DNA from: Calothrix sp. PCC 6303
GTDB taxonomy: Bacteria; Cyanobacteriota; Cyanobacteriia; Cyanobacteriales; Nostocaceae
DNA length: 64,000 nucleotides
Reading direction: 5' to 3'
NCBI RefSeq assembly: GCF_000317435.1
Contig: NC_019751.1
Coordinates: forward strand, 1,488,001-1,552,000
Part shown: piece after piece, positions 17,632 to 27,043 of the stretch
Position numbering within the stretch: position 1 is the stretch's first letter
Layout of the letters: every line of letters starts with the position of its first letter
Notes under the pieces: model-generated
The model's database searches: none
What the model was told of the DNA's origin: nothing
What the model saw: the letters and a program-made list of their open reading frames with translations, nothing else
Position numbers and translations under genes: made by a program

Positions 17632-19470
17632 TTAACTAATTATCGACATTCCCAACCAACCAGTTAAATTCTTTTTCTGCATTTTAGAAGTATTTGCCAT
17701 CAGTTTAATTGCATATCTGCTGACACGGGGATGGGCTAACGTTACATCGTAGGTAAAAAGCTCATCCTGATGAAAAACTGTAATTTGGATAGTGTCCTTT
17801 GCTTGATAATCTCGCAAACGTTCTGATAAATTACTAGCTGAAACCTTGATACCATTAATTGCCACTAATTCATCACCCGTATCAATTCCCGCAATTTGGG
17901 CAGGTGAGAGTGACTCCACAAACTTGACTATATCCCGATTATTTTCACCTGCCACTTTAATACCTAAAAAAGGCTCTTCCTCAGCATCAGCAAACAACTG
18001 CAAACCGAAAGGTTCCAAATACTGATTAAAAGGTAAATCAACCAAACCATCAATATATTGCTCAAAAAAATCAGTTAAATCTACCCCAGCAACCGACTCA
18101 ATCACCGTTTGTAGCTGTTTGGGAGTGTAACCGATTTCAGCTTTCCCAAATTGTTGCCACATTAGCCGCATCACATCATCAAGCGATCGCATATTATCAT
18201 GACGTGCCCGAATTAGGAGATCCAATAGCAATGACACCATTTCCCCCTTCAAATAATAGGAAATTTGGGAGTTAGGACTATTGGCATCAGGACGGTATAA
18301 CTTAATCCAAGTATCAAAACTTGATTCCGAAAGTGGTTGAACTGCTTTACCAGGAGTATTTTGATACCTAGTAATTTCCTTACTTAAGTGATTTAAATAT
18401 GACTTAGCATTATAAATCCCTGCCCGCAAAGGAATATGTAAATCATAATAACTAGTAGTTCCTTCACAAAACCACAGCGACGGTGTATAATTTTCCTGAT
18501 CATAATCAAAAACTTCCAAAGCCTGGGGACGAATTCGCTTCACATTCCACAGATGGAAAAACTCATGGGCTACCAACTGAATAAAACGTTCATACTTATC
18601 AGTATCCTTAAAACCAAACCGCTGATATATTAAAGAACAACAATCTTTATGCTCCAAACCTCCAAAAGCTTGAGTTAGTAAGTGTAATAAAAATACATAT
18701 CTTTCATAAGGTAAACCCTCAAATATCTCCGCTTCCACCTCAATAATCTTTTCAAAATCAGAAATCAATCGTGAAATCTGAAAATTTCCCTGACCCCAAA
18801 TCGCTAATTCATGGGGTTTTCCCAAAACCTCAAACTCATAAACTTGGTGCTTACCAATTTCAAAAGGCGTATCCACCAAAGTATCATAATCTTTAGCATA
18901 GAAAGTATTTTTAACCGTTGACACCATCGGCAACACCGCTGTCACCTGCCAATCTGGATATGGGGGTATGATAGTAACATTAATTCCCTGCTTTTCCCAA
19001 TCAGGAATCCTCAAAAATATTGCCGCACCATTAAAATATCCATGAGTCATATCTAAATGATTTGTTCTTACCGATATCTCATTAGCAAAAACACGGTATT
19101 TAATAGTAACTTCAGAAACACCATTAGTCTCAACTTGCCAATGATTTTTAGCAACTTTGCCACAACTTAAAACCTGTTCCCCAGCCAAAGCCCTAAAATC
19201 CTGTAAATGCTTGGCATATTCTCGCACCAAATAGGAACCAGGAGTCCATACAGGTAACTTTAAATTCAGCAATGGTGATGGGCAATTTTCAATTTTCAGC
19301 GTCACCTCAAATAAATGTGTTTGTGGTTGAGGCATTGCCACTTCATAGCTGATAATTGGAGTAATTTCCGAATTAGCTTGATAAGTCTCTGGAAATATTA
19401 CCGATAGACGTTGCCCCTCCAATTTGAGGCTTTCGTGAGTGTCAGCCGAACGGTTTATCGCATCAGTCAT
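17632..19470 (-). CDS. M61-family metallopeptidase with PDZ domain
   Basis: The 612-residue protein has an N-terminal beta-rich domain (about 20-220). A gluzincin catalytic core carries HEFFH in VAHEFFHLWNVKRIRP (zinc His pair and catalytic Glu), with the third ligand in WFCEGTTSYY. A C-terminal PDZ domain (about 490-580) shows FLGIKV and GDELVAINGIKVS. Such enzymes are glycyl aminopeptidase-like. There is no signal peptide, so it is likely cytoplasmic. It converges with the carotenoid oxygenase gene and follows the Crp-type regulator gene on the same strand. Confidence 0.9.
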   Translation of the reverse strand: MTDAINRSADTHESLKLEGQRLSVIFPETYQANSEITPIISYEVAMPQPQTHLFEVTLKIENCPSPLLNLKLPVWTPGSYLVREYAKHLQDFRALAGEQVLSCGKVAKNHWQVETNGVSEVTIKYRVFANEISVRTNHLDMTHGYFNGAAIFLRIPDWEKQGINVTIIPPYPDWQVTAVLPMVSTVKNTFYAKDYDTLVDTPFEIGKHQVYEFEVLGKPHELAIWGQGNFQISRLISDFEKIIEVEAEIFEGLPYERYVFLLHLLTQAFGGLEHKDCCSLIYQRFGFKDTDKYERFIQLVAHEFFHLWNVKRIRPQALEVFDYDQENYTPSLWFCEGTTSYYDLHIPLRAGIYNAKSYLNHLSKEITRYQNTPGKAVQPLSESSFDTWIKLYRPDANSPNSQISYYLKGEMVSLLLDLLIRARHDNMRSLDDVMRLMWQQFGKAEIGYTPKQLQTVIESVAGVDLTDFFEQYIDGLVDLPFNQYLEPFGLQLFADAEEEPFLGIKVAGENNRDIVKFVESLSPAQIAGIDTGDELVAINGIKVSASNLSERLRDYQAKDTIQITVFHQDELFTYDVTLAHPRVSRYAIKLMANTSKMQKKNLTGWLGMSIIS

Positions 19471-19507
19471 TTTCGGGTTGCTTGTTAGATAATGGGCAAA
19501 AAATCAA

Positions 19508-19537
19508 TAAACCCAGTTTCTGAGAAGAAACCGGGCT
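19508..19537 (-). terminator. Hairpin between Crp-like and M61 genes
   Basis: AACCCAGTTTCT and AGAAACCGGGCTT form an imperfect stem in the 107-base spacer. It belongs to the dispersed GAAACCGGGTTTC repeat family also seen at 47.5 and 50.9 kb. It may end or attenuate the upstream transcript, but no strong T-run supports this. Confidence 0.4.
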
Positions 19538-19577
19538 TTAATAATAGCCGCATTTTAACGATAATTTGTCAATGCTG

Positions 19578-20261
19578 TTAGATTTTTCCAGCTAAATTTA
19601 CCAACTGCTTAAAATTGACTAAGTGAATCACTTGTTTTGCCGTATCAATCTTAATCCAGCCCTTCTCCGCCAACTTTTCGATAATAGCGGTGGTTTCTTC
19701 CACACCAATTTCAGTCACATCTGCTAAATCCCTAAAGGCAATATTAAAAATTACCTTCCCACCATCCAAATCCTGCCCATAACTATCACCTAGAAGAACC
19801 AGTGTATAAGCCAGTTTTACCGCTGGAGGTGAAGATCGCATTTGCAAACGCATATTTACATGACGCAACCGTCTCACCATCATCTGTAACATCCGATGGT
19901 GTAACTGTGGATCTTTAAATAATATCTGAACAAATCGCTCTTTAGAAATACTCAGTAATTTTACAGGGGAAAGAGCAATCACATCAGTAGAACGGGGAGA
20001 TTCATCCAAAATCGCCATCTCCCCAAAAAAATCCCCCCGACTCAAAATTGCCAAAGCCCGATAATCATCTCCTAAAGTTCGTCGAACTTTAACCCAACCA
20101 GAAATCACAAAATAAACCGCATTCCCCCAAGAATCTTCCATCAACACAGCCCTTCCGGCTGGATACTCATGATCAGTAGAAACATTCAGTAGCCATTCCA
20201 AGGTTTGGGGACTGGCTGTACTCATTAAAGGGAAAAGTTCGCTAAAAACTTCTGTCAACAT
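19578..20261 (-). CDS. Crp/Fnr-family transcriptional regulator
   Basis: The 227-residue protein has an N-terminal cyclic-nucleotide-binding beta roll (about 15-130). It contains GDFFGEMAILDESPRSTDV, where the Glu and Arg-Ser match a cNMP phosphate-binding cassette. A long dimerisation helix follows, then a C-terminal winged helix-turn-helix (about 165-220; FRDLADVTEIGVEETTAIIEKL). It lacks the Cys cluster of Fnr and is not NtcA by sequence. Ligand binding (cAMP or cGMP) is likely but unproven, and targets are unknown. It lies upstream of the M61 peptidase gene. Confidence 0.88.
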   Translation of the reverse strand: MLTEVFSELFPLMSTASPQTLEWLLNVSTDHEYPAGRAVLMEDSWGNAVYFVISGWVKVRRTLGDDYRALAILSRGDFFGEMAILDESPRSTDVIALSPVKLLSISKERFVQILFKDPQLHHRMLQMMVRRLRHVNMRLQMRSSPPAVKLAYTLVLLGDSYGQDLDGGKVIFNIAFRDLADVTEIGVEETTAIIEKLAEKGWIKIDTAKQVIHLVNFKQLVNLAGKI

Positions 20262-20645
20262 GAATTATTTACACAATAGATTAAAAATAGGAGATGAAAA
20301 TAAAAATAAAATTAGGATTGACACAATTGACACATTTTCGCCCATAGGGCATGTGCCACTTTTAGTAACCATATATAGTGAAAAAAATTACTAGTGCCAC
20401 GCACTAATAATTTTTTTATGGCAACTTACTTGTAGTTATTTATTTCTAGACTCTAATTACAACATATATAATTACTGATCGAGATCGGAAGTTTTACCTA
20501 AACTAAGTAGGTGGGTGGGAAAATTATAGTTATAATCAGGCAGTAGATAGTGCAAAAGAACTATCAGCCATTACTTCCTTGTGGCTTGCTACTTGCAGGG
20601 TATTCCCATCTCAAAACACCCCTACTGCCTTCTTGTATTAGTTGC
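20262..20645. other. Intergenic region with large hairpin and dispersed repeat
   Basis: This 384-base gap holds the strong hairpin at 20381-20417 and a copy of the AAGTAGGTGGGTG repeat near 20504. No gene is seen. The promoter of the Crp-like gene should lie in 20262-20380. Confidence 0.5.
20381..20417. terminator. 17-bp-stem bidirectional terminator-like hairpin
   Basis: The left arm (20381-20397, A7 then TTACTAGTGC) pairs with the right arm (20401-20417, GCACTAATAA then T7) with one mismatch around a CAC loop. A run of A on one side and T on the other lets either strand end in a U tract. It probably terminates the DUF1499 transcript arriving on the minus strand. Confidence 0.7.
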
Positions 20646-21107
20646 TTAGATTTTAAGATCCTGCAAAGCCAGACGAATTTGCTCCATACGTCTACGATTC
20701 ACACCTAAATCTGAGTCACCTACACGAGATGCCGAACGTAGATGAATGAGATTTTCATGCTTGGGAAAATAGAATTCCACATCATCAACAAACCCAAAAA
20801 TGCGGCTTTTGGAAACAGCACGGATATAACTATCAGTTCGCTCTACAACCTCTGTACGGGGAACAACAGTCAGAACTTTAAGCAATGTTTCTCGTGCGGC
20901 GTTGCGGTCTATATGATAAGTAATCGGATCAATGCTATGTTTAATGTCGGCATCTTGGCTGACAACACAATTTGGAGAGGCTGGACAAGAACTAAGATGA
21001 GCATCACTAACACCTAAACCAGCAGCCCAAGTAGTTGATATATTGCAGAAATTGCTAGTCAGAATCAGCAATATTCCCAAAGTAATCGCTTTTAGTAGAC
21101 GGAACAC
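20646..21107 (-). CDS. DUF1499 family exported protein
   Basis: GTG 21107 is chosen because AGGAG lies ten bases upstream and the product then begins with a clean signal peptide (FRLLKAITLGILLILTSNF). An in-frame TTG at 21125 would add six residues. The mature part shows the DUF1499 pattern: CPASPNCVVSQ near the N-terminus, FGFVDDVEFYFP, and IHLRSASRVGDSDLGVNRRRMEQIR at the end. The role of the family is unknown; it is common in cyanobacteria and plastid-related lineages. It is predicted to be periplasmic or lumenal. Confidence 0.85.
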   Translation of the reverse strand: MFRLLKAITLGILLILTSNFCNISTTWAAGLGVSDAHLSSCPASPNCVVSQDADIKHSIDPITYHIDRNAARETLLKVLTVVPRTEVVERTDSYIRAVSKSRIFGFVDDVEFYFPKHENLIHLRSASRVGDSDLGVNRRRMEQIRLALQDLKI

Positions 21108-21275
21108 AATAAATACACTCCTCAAGGTTGAAATAGCATTGCTTCAATATTTTCGCTTATTTCAAACCGAATTTGAGGGATTCCCAATTATCAAGAGGAT
21201 GCCTATGCGTCACCAGTTTTGAATTGGGGTGGCATGTTTTGGGAGTGGGATGATCCCCGCTGCCTTCTTCCTTCT

Positions 21276-21665
21276 TCAATCCCAATCAGTTTGAGCAGTA
21301 GGAGTTTGCAAATCAATTACTGCTGTCCAAGAACTGGTGCTGGTATCATAACAATGCCATTCACCCGATTTTTGATCAAGGTAGCAAAAAAGCGAACGAC
21401 TACCAGCACTAAAATCGTCAGTCAGGTAGTATAAAATTCCTCGAAATGGATTGGTTTTACGGCTTAAACGCTTGGCAACAGCTTGGTTGGGACACTCAAC
21501 TACAAAAACAGGCAAACCATCTAAAAAACCTAACGAGAAAAAGCACATCCGCAGGATAGCACGCAGCCAGCTTTCTGCATACTCGAAGTAATCATTAATA
21601 ATTTTGTTTGTCAGGGCTTGTTCCAGATTACGGTTTTGCCGATCTGGAGCATCCAGGTTAGACAT
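21276..21665 (-). CDS. Conserved-looking cyanobacterial protein, unknown
   Basis: The 129-residue protein starts at ATG 21665 (MSNLDAPDRQNRNLEQAL); an upstream in-frame start would overlap the kinase-WD40 gene and is not needed. The sequence is mixed alpha/beta, with YFEYAESWLRAILRMCFF, GLPVFVVECPNQAVAKRLSR and WHCYDTSTSSWTAVIDLQ. It has a balanced soluble composition and no signal peptide. I recognise no named domain. It lies 148 bases downstream of the kinase-WD40 gene on the same strand, so co-transcription is possible. Confidence 0.65.
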   Translation of the reverse strand: MSNLDAPDRQNRNLEQALTNKIINDYFEYAESWLRAILRMCFFSLGFLDGLPVFVVECPNQAVAKRLSRKTNPFRGILYYLTDDFSAGSRSLFCYLDQKSGEWHCYDTSTSSWTAVIDLQTPTAQTDWD

Positions 21666-21813
21666 AACACCACCTATAACATACCGATGGTTCGAGATTA
21701 AACTATAACTTCTCAACGTGACAAGTGTACAGAATTGCATTCCCGAAGTTAGAGGAAAGCAGTTAGGAGGTAGGGGAATTTGTGTGTATTGTACTATGTT
21801 TCTTGCCAGGTTT

Positions 21814-23967
21814 TTATGGAGATACACGCCAAATTTTGATTGTAGCGTCTTCACTTGCGCTAACGAGGTTTTTGGCATCGGGGCTAAAAATAACCGACCA
21901 CACACTACCTGCATGACCTTTGAGGGTACGAATTTCTTCACCTCTAAAAGGGTTCCACAGTTGGATTGTTCTATCGCTACCACTACTAGCTAACATAGTG
22001 CTATCAAAACGGAAACAAACTGACCAAACAGCACCATCGTGACCATTAAGCGAACGACTTTCTTGTCCGTTGGGCAAATTCCAAAGTTTAATGGTTTGAT
22101 CGTTGCTACTACTAGCTAAAGTTTTCCCATCTGAACTATAGGCTATACGTACTACCGCTTGAGTGTGACCTCGGAGGGTGCGAATTTCATCTCCGGTGGC
22201 AACATCCCACAATTTTATGGTTTTGTCACCGCTACTACTAGCTAGAGTTTTACCATCTGGACTAAAAGCAACAGACCAAACCCCATTAGTATGACCTCTG
22301 AGGGTGCGAATTTCCTCTCCTGTAGAAATGTTCCACAACTTTATAGTTTTATCATTACTAGCGCTTGCTAAAATTTTCGCATCTGGACTGTAGGCAACCC
22401 CCACCACCCCATCAGTATGACCTCTGAAGATGCGAATACCTTCACCAGTAGAAATGTTCCATAATCTAATAGTGCGATCGCTACTTGCACTCACCAGGGT
22501 TTTACCCAAACCTTGGGGAAATGTTTCCCGCAACGGACTAAATGCAACTTGAGTTATACCTTCGTTGTGTCCTCTGAGGGTACGAATTTCCTCTCCAGTT
22601 TCAAAATCCCACAATTTAACGGTTTTATCTCGACTGCCACTACCAATAACTTTACCATCTTGGCTAACGGCAACCGACATCACAGAATTAGTATGTCCCG
22701 ATAATGTCCGCTGCAAAAACACACTACTAGGTAAACTACTAATTAGAAAACTTGGGGCAGATGGAAACAAACCATAACGCACGTAACCATAGATTTGAGT
22801 CCCAATTAAAGCTGTGAGGAAGAAAGTTCCCCCCACCAACATAGTTTTTTGCAGTTTTGTCGTTTGTTGAAAAGCTAACTTTAAACTGGCAAGTTTACCA
22901 ATTGGAAATGTTCTATTACCAGGTTTAACTGGATTTTGAGTTGGTTGAATTGGGGAATTATTAGTATGAGGTACAGGTATTTGTGGTGGATTTGATGGTG
23001 GATTTGGTGCTTGTAAGATTAAATCTTCCAAAACATCATTAGCAGATTGATAACGTTCATGAATACTCTTTTTCAAAAGTTTATCCATAACTTCACCAAA
23101 CTCTCTACTCACTGGGTATTTAACATGTTGTCGCCAAGAATTTACCCAGCTGTAGCCATATTCTGTCCACAATTGAAAAGGTGAAATCGCACTGAGAAGA
23201 TGAAAACAAGTAGCACCTAAGCTAAATAAATCACTACCTGGATAAGCCTCACCACCGTTAATTTGTTCAATGGCACTGTAACCAAAAGAACCAATAGTAG
23301 TTCCTGGTTTACTTTGGACAGTAGCAGTCAATTGTTTAGAAGCACCAAAATCAATTAAAACCAAATCTCCACGCACCAATCCCACATTTCCTAAATTTCC
23401 TCGGGAAGGGGGATGTGAAGGTTTGGGAAAAGAAGATTGTAGAGAGCGACGCATAATATTTTGCGGTTTAATATCACGGTGAATTACTCCATGTTCGTGA
23501 ATGAATTGCAACACAGGTAACACATCTAGTAATACTTCCCGAACATCACGTTCGCTCAAAGTTAATTTTTGTTGTAACTCCTTAAATAGATTTTGACCAT
23601 CAACAAATTCTTGGACTAAATACAGATAATTATCTTGTTCAAAATATGCCAGTAACGTGGGAATTTGTAGATGTCTCCCTAGTTCTTGCAGTCGTTTAGC
23701 TTCCTCTTTAAACAATTCAACAGCTTTGGCTAAAGCCCAAGTTCCTTGGACTTTAGGTGCTAATTGCTTGACTACACAGCGTTCATTGAGTTTATCGGCA
23801 TCTTCTGCTAGGTAAGTTCTACCAAATCCACCTTCATCAGATAGCACTCTCTTCACCCTGTAGTGACCTCGTAATAGCTGTGTAAGAGGAGCGCTGCAAC
23901 TCTGGCAATATTGATTCCCGTTAGGATTCATCGGACTGGGGCAATCTGGGTTGAGGCAGCAGAGCAT
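21814..23967 (-). CDS. Ser/Thr protein kinase with WD40 propeller
   Basis: The 717-residue protein starts at ATG 23967 with MLCCLNPDCPSPMNPNG, a four-Cys zinc ribbon (about 3-27). The kinase domain (about 35-300) has the glycine loop EGGFGRTYLAE, Lys67 (VVKQL), HRD at 163-165 (VIHRDIKPQN) and DFG at 206-208. A Pro-rich linker and one transmembrane helix (about 370-395) follow. Seven WD40 repeats (about 415-715) complete a propeller, so the kinase is cytosolic and the propeller probably on the other membrane face. Between HRD and DFG there is an extra ~24-residue Ser/Pro/Gly segment. Divergent from the coiled-coil genes. Confidence 0.93.
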   Translation of the reverse strand: MLCCLNPDCPSPMNPNGNQYCQSCSAPLTQLLRGHYRVKRVLSDEGGFGRTYLAEDADKLNERCVVKQLAPKVQGTWALAKAVELFKEEAKRLQELGRHLQIPTLLAYFEQDNYLYLVQEFVDGQNLFKELQQKLTLSERDVREVLLDVLPVLQFIHEHGVIHRDIKPQNIMRRSLQSSFPKPSHPPSRGNLGNVGLVRGDLVLIDFGASKQLTATVQSKPGTTIGSFGYSAIEQINGGEAYPGSDLFSLGATCFHLLSAISPFQLWTEYGYSWVNSWRQHVKYPVSREFGEVMDKLLKKSIHERYQSANDVLEDLILQAPNPPSNPPQIPVPHTNNSPIQPTQNPVKPGNRTFPIGKLASLKLAFQQTTKLQKTMLVGGTFFLTALIGTQIYGYVRYGLFPSAPSFLISSLPSSVFLQRTLSGHTNSVMSVAVSQDGKVIGSGSRDKTVKLWDFETGEEIRTLRGHNEGITQVAFSPLRETFPQGLGKTLVSASSDRTIRLWNISTGEGIRIFRGHTDGVVGVAYSPDAKILASASNDKTIKLWNISTGEEIRTLRGHTNGVWSVAFSPDGKTLASSSGDKTIKLWDVATGDEIRTLRGHTQAVVRIAYSSDGKTLASSSNDQTIKLWNLPNGQESRSLNGHDGAVWSVCFRFDSTMLASSGSDRTIQLWNPFRGEEIRTLKGHAGSVWSVIFSPDAKNLVSASEDATIKIWRVSP

Positions 23968-24018
23968 CTTTGAGCAAGGATGACAGTGTTGATGACTAAT
24001 GATAGCGCCACTTATCAT

Positions 24019-24177
24019 TTATCTCGATAAAATTGGCGAATTTTTAATTATTTAATAATTGCTCAGGTTGAACATATTTGTTAGGGATACAAATATTTTC
24101 TAAGTAAGTCTTATTTTACTCACAGATTTGGGTATGTTAAGACTACCTACAAATATTGGCTTCATAAACATACCGAT
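24019..24177. promoter_or_regulatory. Divergent promoter region
   Basis: This AT-rich spacer separates the kinase-WD40 gene from the coiled-coil cluster and must drive both directions. No precise -10/-35 boxes are assigned. Shared regulation would link the kinase to the cluster. Confidence 0.35.
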
Positions 24178-25260
24178 ATGTTCAAATCCCCCTTTAAAAA
24201 ATTTGTCAAAAGCCTGAAAGACCCGTTGAATATCAAAGGCAGCTTAAAATATTTTGCAGAAAAGAATCGTCAAGAGCTAGAAAAGTTATCTGATGACATT
24301 GATGATAAAACGAAGAAGAGAATTAACCAAACCTTAGATGGACTAGATAAACTTGAATCTCAAGCTTTGAAGGATATCAATAAAATATTTGATAAAAAGC
24401 TTTTCCCTCTAGCAGATGAATTAGATTATATTGCCAAGCAGAGAATAGAGCAAGCGATTGGTGGCTTAGAACAACTTGAAATCAAAACTAACAATGACAT
24501 CATACTATTATTAAGAAATGCTGATGAAAAAATTAAAAATAATCTCCTGTTAGTAGATAATATTCGACAAGAAACAATTAAAGATATCCGAACAACACTA
24601 GAAACAGCAGATTTTTATCTAGAAAATCGGATAAATCAAATTTCCTTATTAGTGATGGAGAGTATTTGTGCTCTGGAAAAAATCACTAATAATACCTTAA
24701 AAGAGGTGAATATTTTAGAGGATAAGATTTTTCAAGATCTAAATTTTGCAATTGACAAAATTAACAAAGATATTACTGATTTAGAAGAAAAACTTTTCCA
24801 AGACGCTAATTTGTTAATAGATAAACTAATTTATAAAATGGATGAGGTGATTGGGGGGAATATTGAATTAGTTAGAAACGAATTTAAAAAATACTTAGTC
24901 CATTCCTTGCCCAATCCCTTTGACAAGTGTAGACAAATATTGAAACTGGGAATGAAACCAGGTGCAATGTTATCAGATATTGAACTTTACGAATTAACCG
25001 AGTGCTATGAGTTAAACAAATTAACCGAAAACACTTCTATAGATGATGTTTTGAAAACCTATGGACAACTTCAACTTAATGCTGCAAGAATGGCATATTT
25101 GGTGAGAAATGCACCTGAATTAAAGCGAAGAGCAATTGAGGATTGGATACATTATGGAATGTTATGTGATTTTTGGCGTAATACATCACAGAATTATGGT
25201 ATGAAAGAAAATGTTTTATCAGAATCTCAATTAGCGCAAAATTTATTATCTGGAAGATAG
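24178..25260 (+). CDS. Coiled-coil protein, first gene of His/Trp-repeat cluster
   Basis: The 360-residue protein has no signal peptide or membrane helix. Residues about 25-245 form a nearly continuous Lys/Glu/Asp/Asn-rich helical coil with internal pseudo-repeats, such as RINQTLDGLDKLESQALKDI and RIEQAIGGLEQLEIKTNNDI. The C-terminal ~110 residues (PNPFDKCRQILKLGMKPGA to DWIHYGMLCDFWR) look globular and more conserved. It starts with ATG 24178 and is followed after 21 bases by the next gene, so both are likely one operon. AT-rich codon use differs from the nearby metabolic genes. I recognise no family. Confidence 0.7.
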   Translation: MFKSPFKKFVKSLKDPLNIKGSLKYFAEKNRQELEKLSDDIDDKTKKRINQTLDGLDKLESQALKDINKIFDKKLFPLADELDYIAKQRIEQAIGGLEQLEIKTNNDIILLLRNADEKIKNNLLLVDNIRQETIKDIRTTLETADFYLENRINQISLLVMESICALEKITNNTLKEVNILEDKIFQDLNFAIDKINKDITDLEEKLFQDANLLIDKLIYKMDEVIGGNIELVRNEFKKYLVHSLPNPFDKCRQILKLGMKPGAMLSDIELYELTECYELNKLTENTSIDDVLKTYGQLQLNAARMAYLVRNAPELKRRAIEDWIHYGMLCDFWRNTSQNYGMKENVLSESQLAQNLLSGR

Positions 25261-25281
25261 TTCAAAATTAATATTTTAATC

Positions 25282-26124
25282 ATGAAAAACTATTCAAAAC
25301 AAATGAAAAATACTCAAGAAGAGTTACATCAGGAATTAAGAGATTTAAGAGAGTTAAAAGTTACTTTTGCTAGTTTGCAGCATCAGTTAAGAACTACAGA
25401 GCAAGATTTAAAAGAGGTTCAACTAGAATTAAAAGTAACAAAAGATAATTTAGAGTTGTATCAGCAAAAGCTAGAGAAGATAGAAAAAGTAAATTTTGAG
25501 ACAATACAAGAAGTAAAGATAGAAATAAGCAACACACAGATAGGCTTATCTCAAAGAAAACAAGAAATGGCAGATATTAAGGTAAGTTCGAGAGAAATAG
25601 AGCAAAATACAAGCAAATTAAATAAAAAAATTGTTCAAGAAGTTAATAATGTGAAAAAAGATATTGAAAAAGGTTCGATTGTTGCTAAAAAAGCCTTAAT
25701 GATAAAAGGTAAGGATGACGAACATTGGATTGGTTTTCATAAATTAGATGAAACTAACCACCATTGTTTACGGGTATTGAAAACAACGGATAATACCTGG
25801 CATGATGATATTAGAATCAAAGCAGCAGGCTGGTTACGGGGCGTAGATGATGAATATTGGATTGGTTTTTCTAACTTAGATGAAGCTAATCATCATTGTT
25901 TAGGAGTATGGAATAAACATAATAATACTTGGCACGATGATGTTCGAGTAAAAGCAGCATGTCTATTACGAGGTGTAGATGATGAACATTGGATTGGCTT
26001 TTGTTACTTAGATCATCTTTATCACCATTGTTTAGGAGTATGGAAGATATATGAGCGTCAATGGCATGATGATGTTCGAGTAAAGGCAGCTATGATGTCT
26101 CGTTTTCGTACAAAAGCATTATAG
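25282..26124 (+). CDS. Coiled-coil protein with three His/Trp-rich repeats
   Basis: The 280-residue protein has a coiled coil at residues 1-130 (QEELHQELRDLRELKVTFAS). From about 138 to 271 there are three tandem units of 44-46 residues. Each contains D(D/E)(E/Y)xWIGF, LD, a HHCL(G/R)V(W/L) core and then WHDD(V/I)R(V/I)KAA. The invariant His pair, Cys, Trp and WHDD acids suggest a metal site or a beta-propeller-like blade, but no known repeat family matches in memory. It is co-directional with a paralog 174 bases downstream. It is cytosolic by lack of signal sequence. Confidence 0.75.
   Translation: MKNYSKQMKNTQEELHQELRDLRELKVTFASLQHQLRTTEQDLKEVQLELKVTKDNLELYQQKLEKIEKVNFETIQEVKIEISNTQIGLSQRKQEMADIKVSSREIEQNTSKLNKKIVQEVNNVKKDIEKGSIVAKKALMIKGKDDEHWIGFHKLDETNHHCLRVLKTTDNTWHDDIRIKAAGWLRGVDDEYWIGFSNLDEANHHCLGVWNKHNNTWHDDVRVKAACLLRGVDDEHWIGFCYLDHLYHHCLGVWKIYERQWHDDVRVKAAMMSRFRTKAL
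25690..26100 (+). repeat. ~132-bp tandem repeats coding His/Trp units
   Basis: Three consecutive units inside the coiled-coil gene repeat GATGATGAAxATTGG, CATCATTGTTTA-like and TGGCATGATGAT blocks at 132-138 base spacing. Units two and three are closest. Confidence 0.75.
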
Positions 26125-26298
26125 TTTGATATAGGACTCATATTTGATTTCTGAAAAACCAAATTGGCTAGAAGCCTACCATACAAACGTTTGTTTCTCA
26201 GTATACTTAACAAGATTCAAGTACGATTCCTATACATTATTCCTTTTATTTGGAAAGCAATCAAATCTCAAAAAAATTAAAAGATATTTATAAAATAT

Positions 26299-26949
26299 AT
26301 GAGTACAAATAACTTTAAGACACCATTAGGATACATAGAGCAAGCTATCGCCGAACTGAGAAAAACTCAAGACGAATTACAAGATGAACTGCGAGAAGTG
26401 AGAAATTTTAAAGAAAAATATTTCCATTTAGAAACTCAACTTCAAATGACTCAGCAAGAATTAGAAAATACAAAATTAAAGCTACAGATTCAAGAGCAAA
26501 AATTACAAACTGAGCAGGAAAGTATAAAAAATTTGAAAAAAGAAGTAAAAAATCTGATAAACGAATCGGAACAAACAAAGCAAAAAGTCGAAAACTTAGA
26601 TAAAAAAACTGACAAAACAGTTCAGGATATCAAAAAAGGTGTCGAAAACGGCTCTATTGTGGCACAGAAGGCTTTAATGTTAAAAGGAAAAGACAACGAA
26701 CATTGGATAAAATTTCGTAAATTGGATGGAGCAAATCATCATTGTTTACAAGTGTTGAGAAATGATAATACTTGGCATGATGATGTTAAAGTCAAATCGG
26801 CATTATTTTTACAAGCTAGTGATGATAAGCACTGGATGAGATATAAATATATGAAAGATGGTAAATATCATACGTTTTATATCTGGGATGTAAATGATAC
26901 TTGGCATCATTGCGTGAGAGTGGGTGCAGCGAAAAAAATCAGAGACTAG
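26299..26949 (+). CDS. Paralog with two His/Trp-rich repeats
   Basis: The 216-residue protein has the same layout as its upstream neighbour: a coiled coil (about 10-118) and then two repeat units. The first (KGKDNEHWIKFRKLDGANHH, CLQV, NTWHDDVKVKSA) is close to the neighbour's first unit. The second is diverged (DDKHWMRYKYM, YHTFYIWD, DTWHHCVRVGAA). The shared ENGSIVAQKALMLKGKD / EKGSIVAKKALMIKGKD junction shows a gene duplication. It ends before a convergent Uma2 gene. Function is unknown. Confidence 0.72.
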   Translation: MSTNNFKTPLGYIEQAIAELRKTQDELQDELREVRNFKEKYFHLETQLQMTQQELENTKLKLQIQEQKLQTEQESIKNLKKEVKNLINESEQTKQKVENLDKKTDKTVQDIKKGVENGSIVAQKALMLKGKDNEHWIKFRKLDGANHHCLQVLRNDNTWHDDVKVKSALFLQASDDKHWMRYKYMKDGKYHTFYIWDVNDTWHHCVRVGAAKKIRD

Positions 26950-27043
26950 TCAAGGTATTCTGTTAGATAGCGATCGCATTCACTATTCGCACCCTGAAAT
27001 ACCGTAAAACATGACAAAATTATCAACTATTGGCAATTTATCA

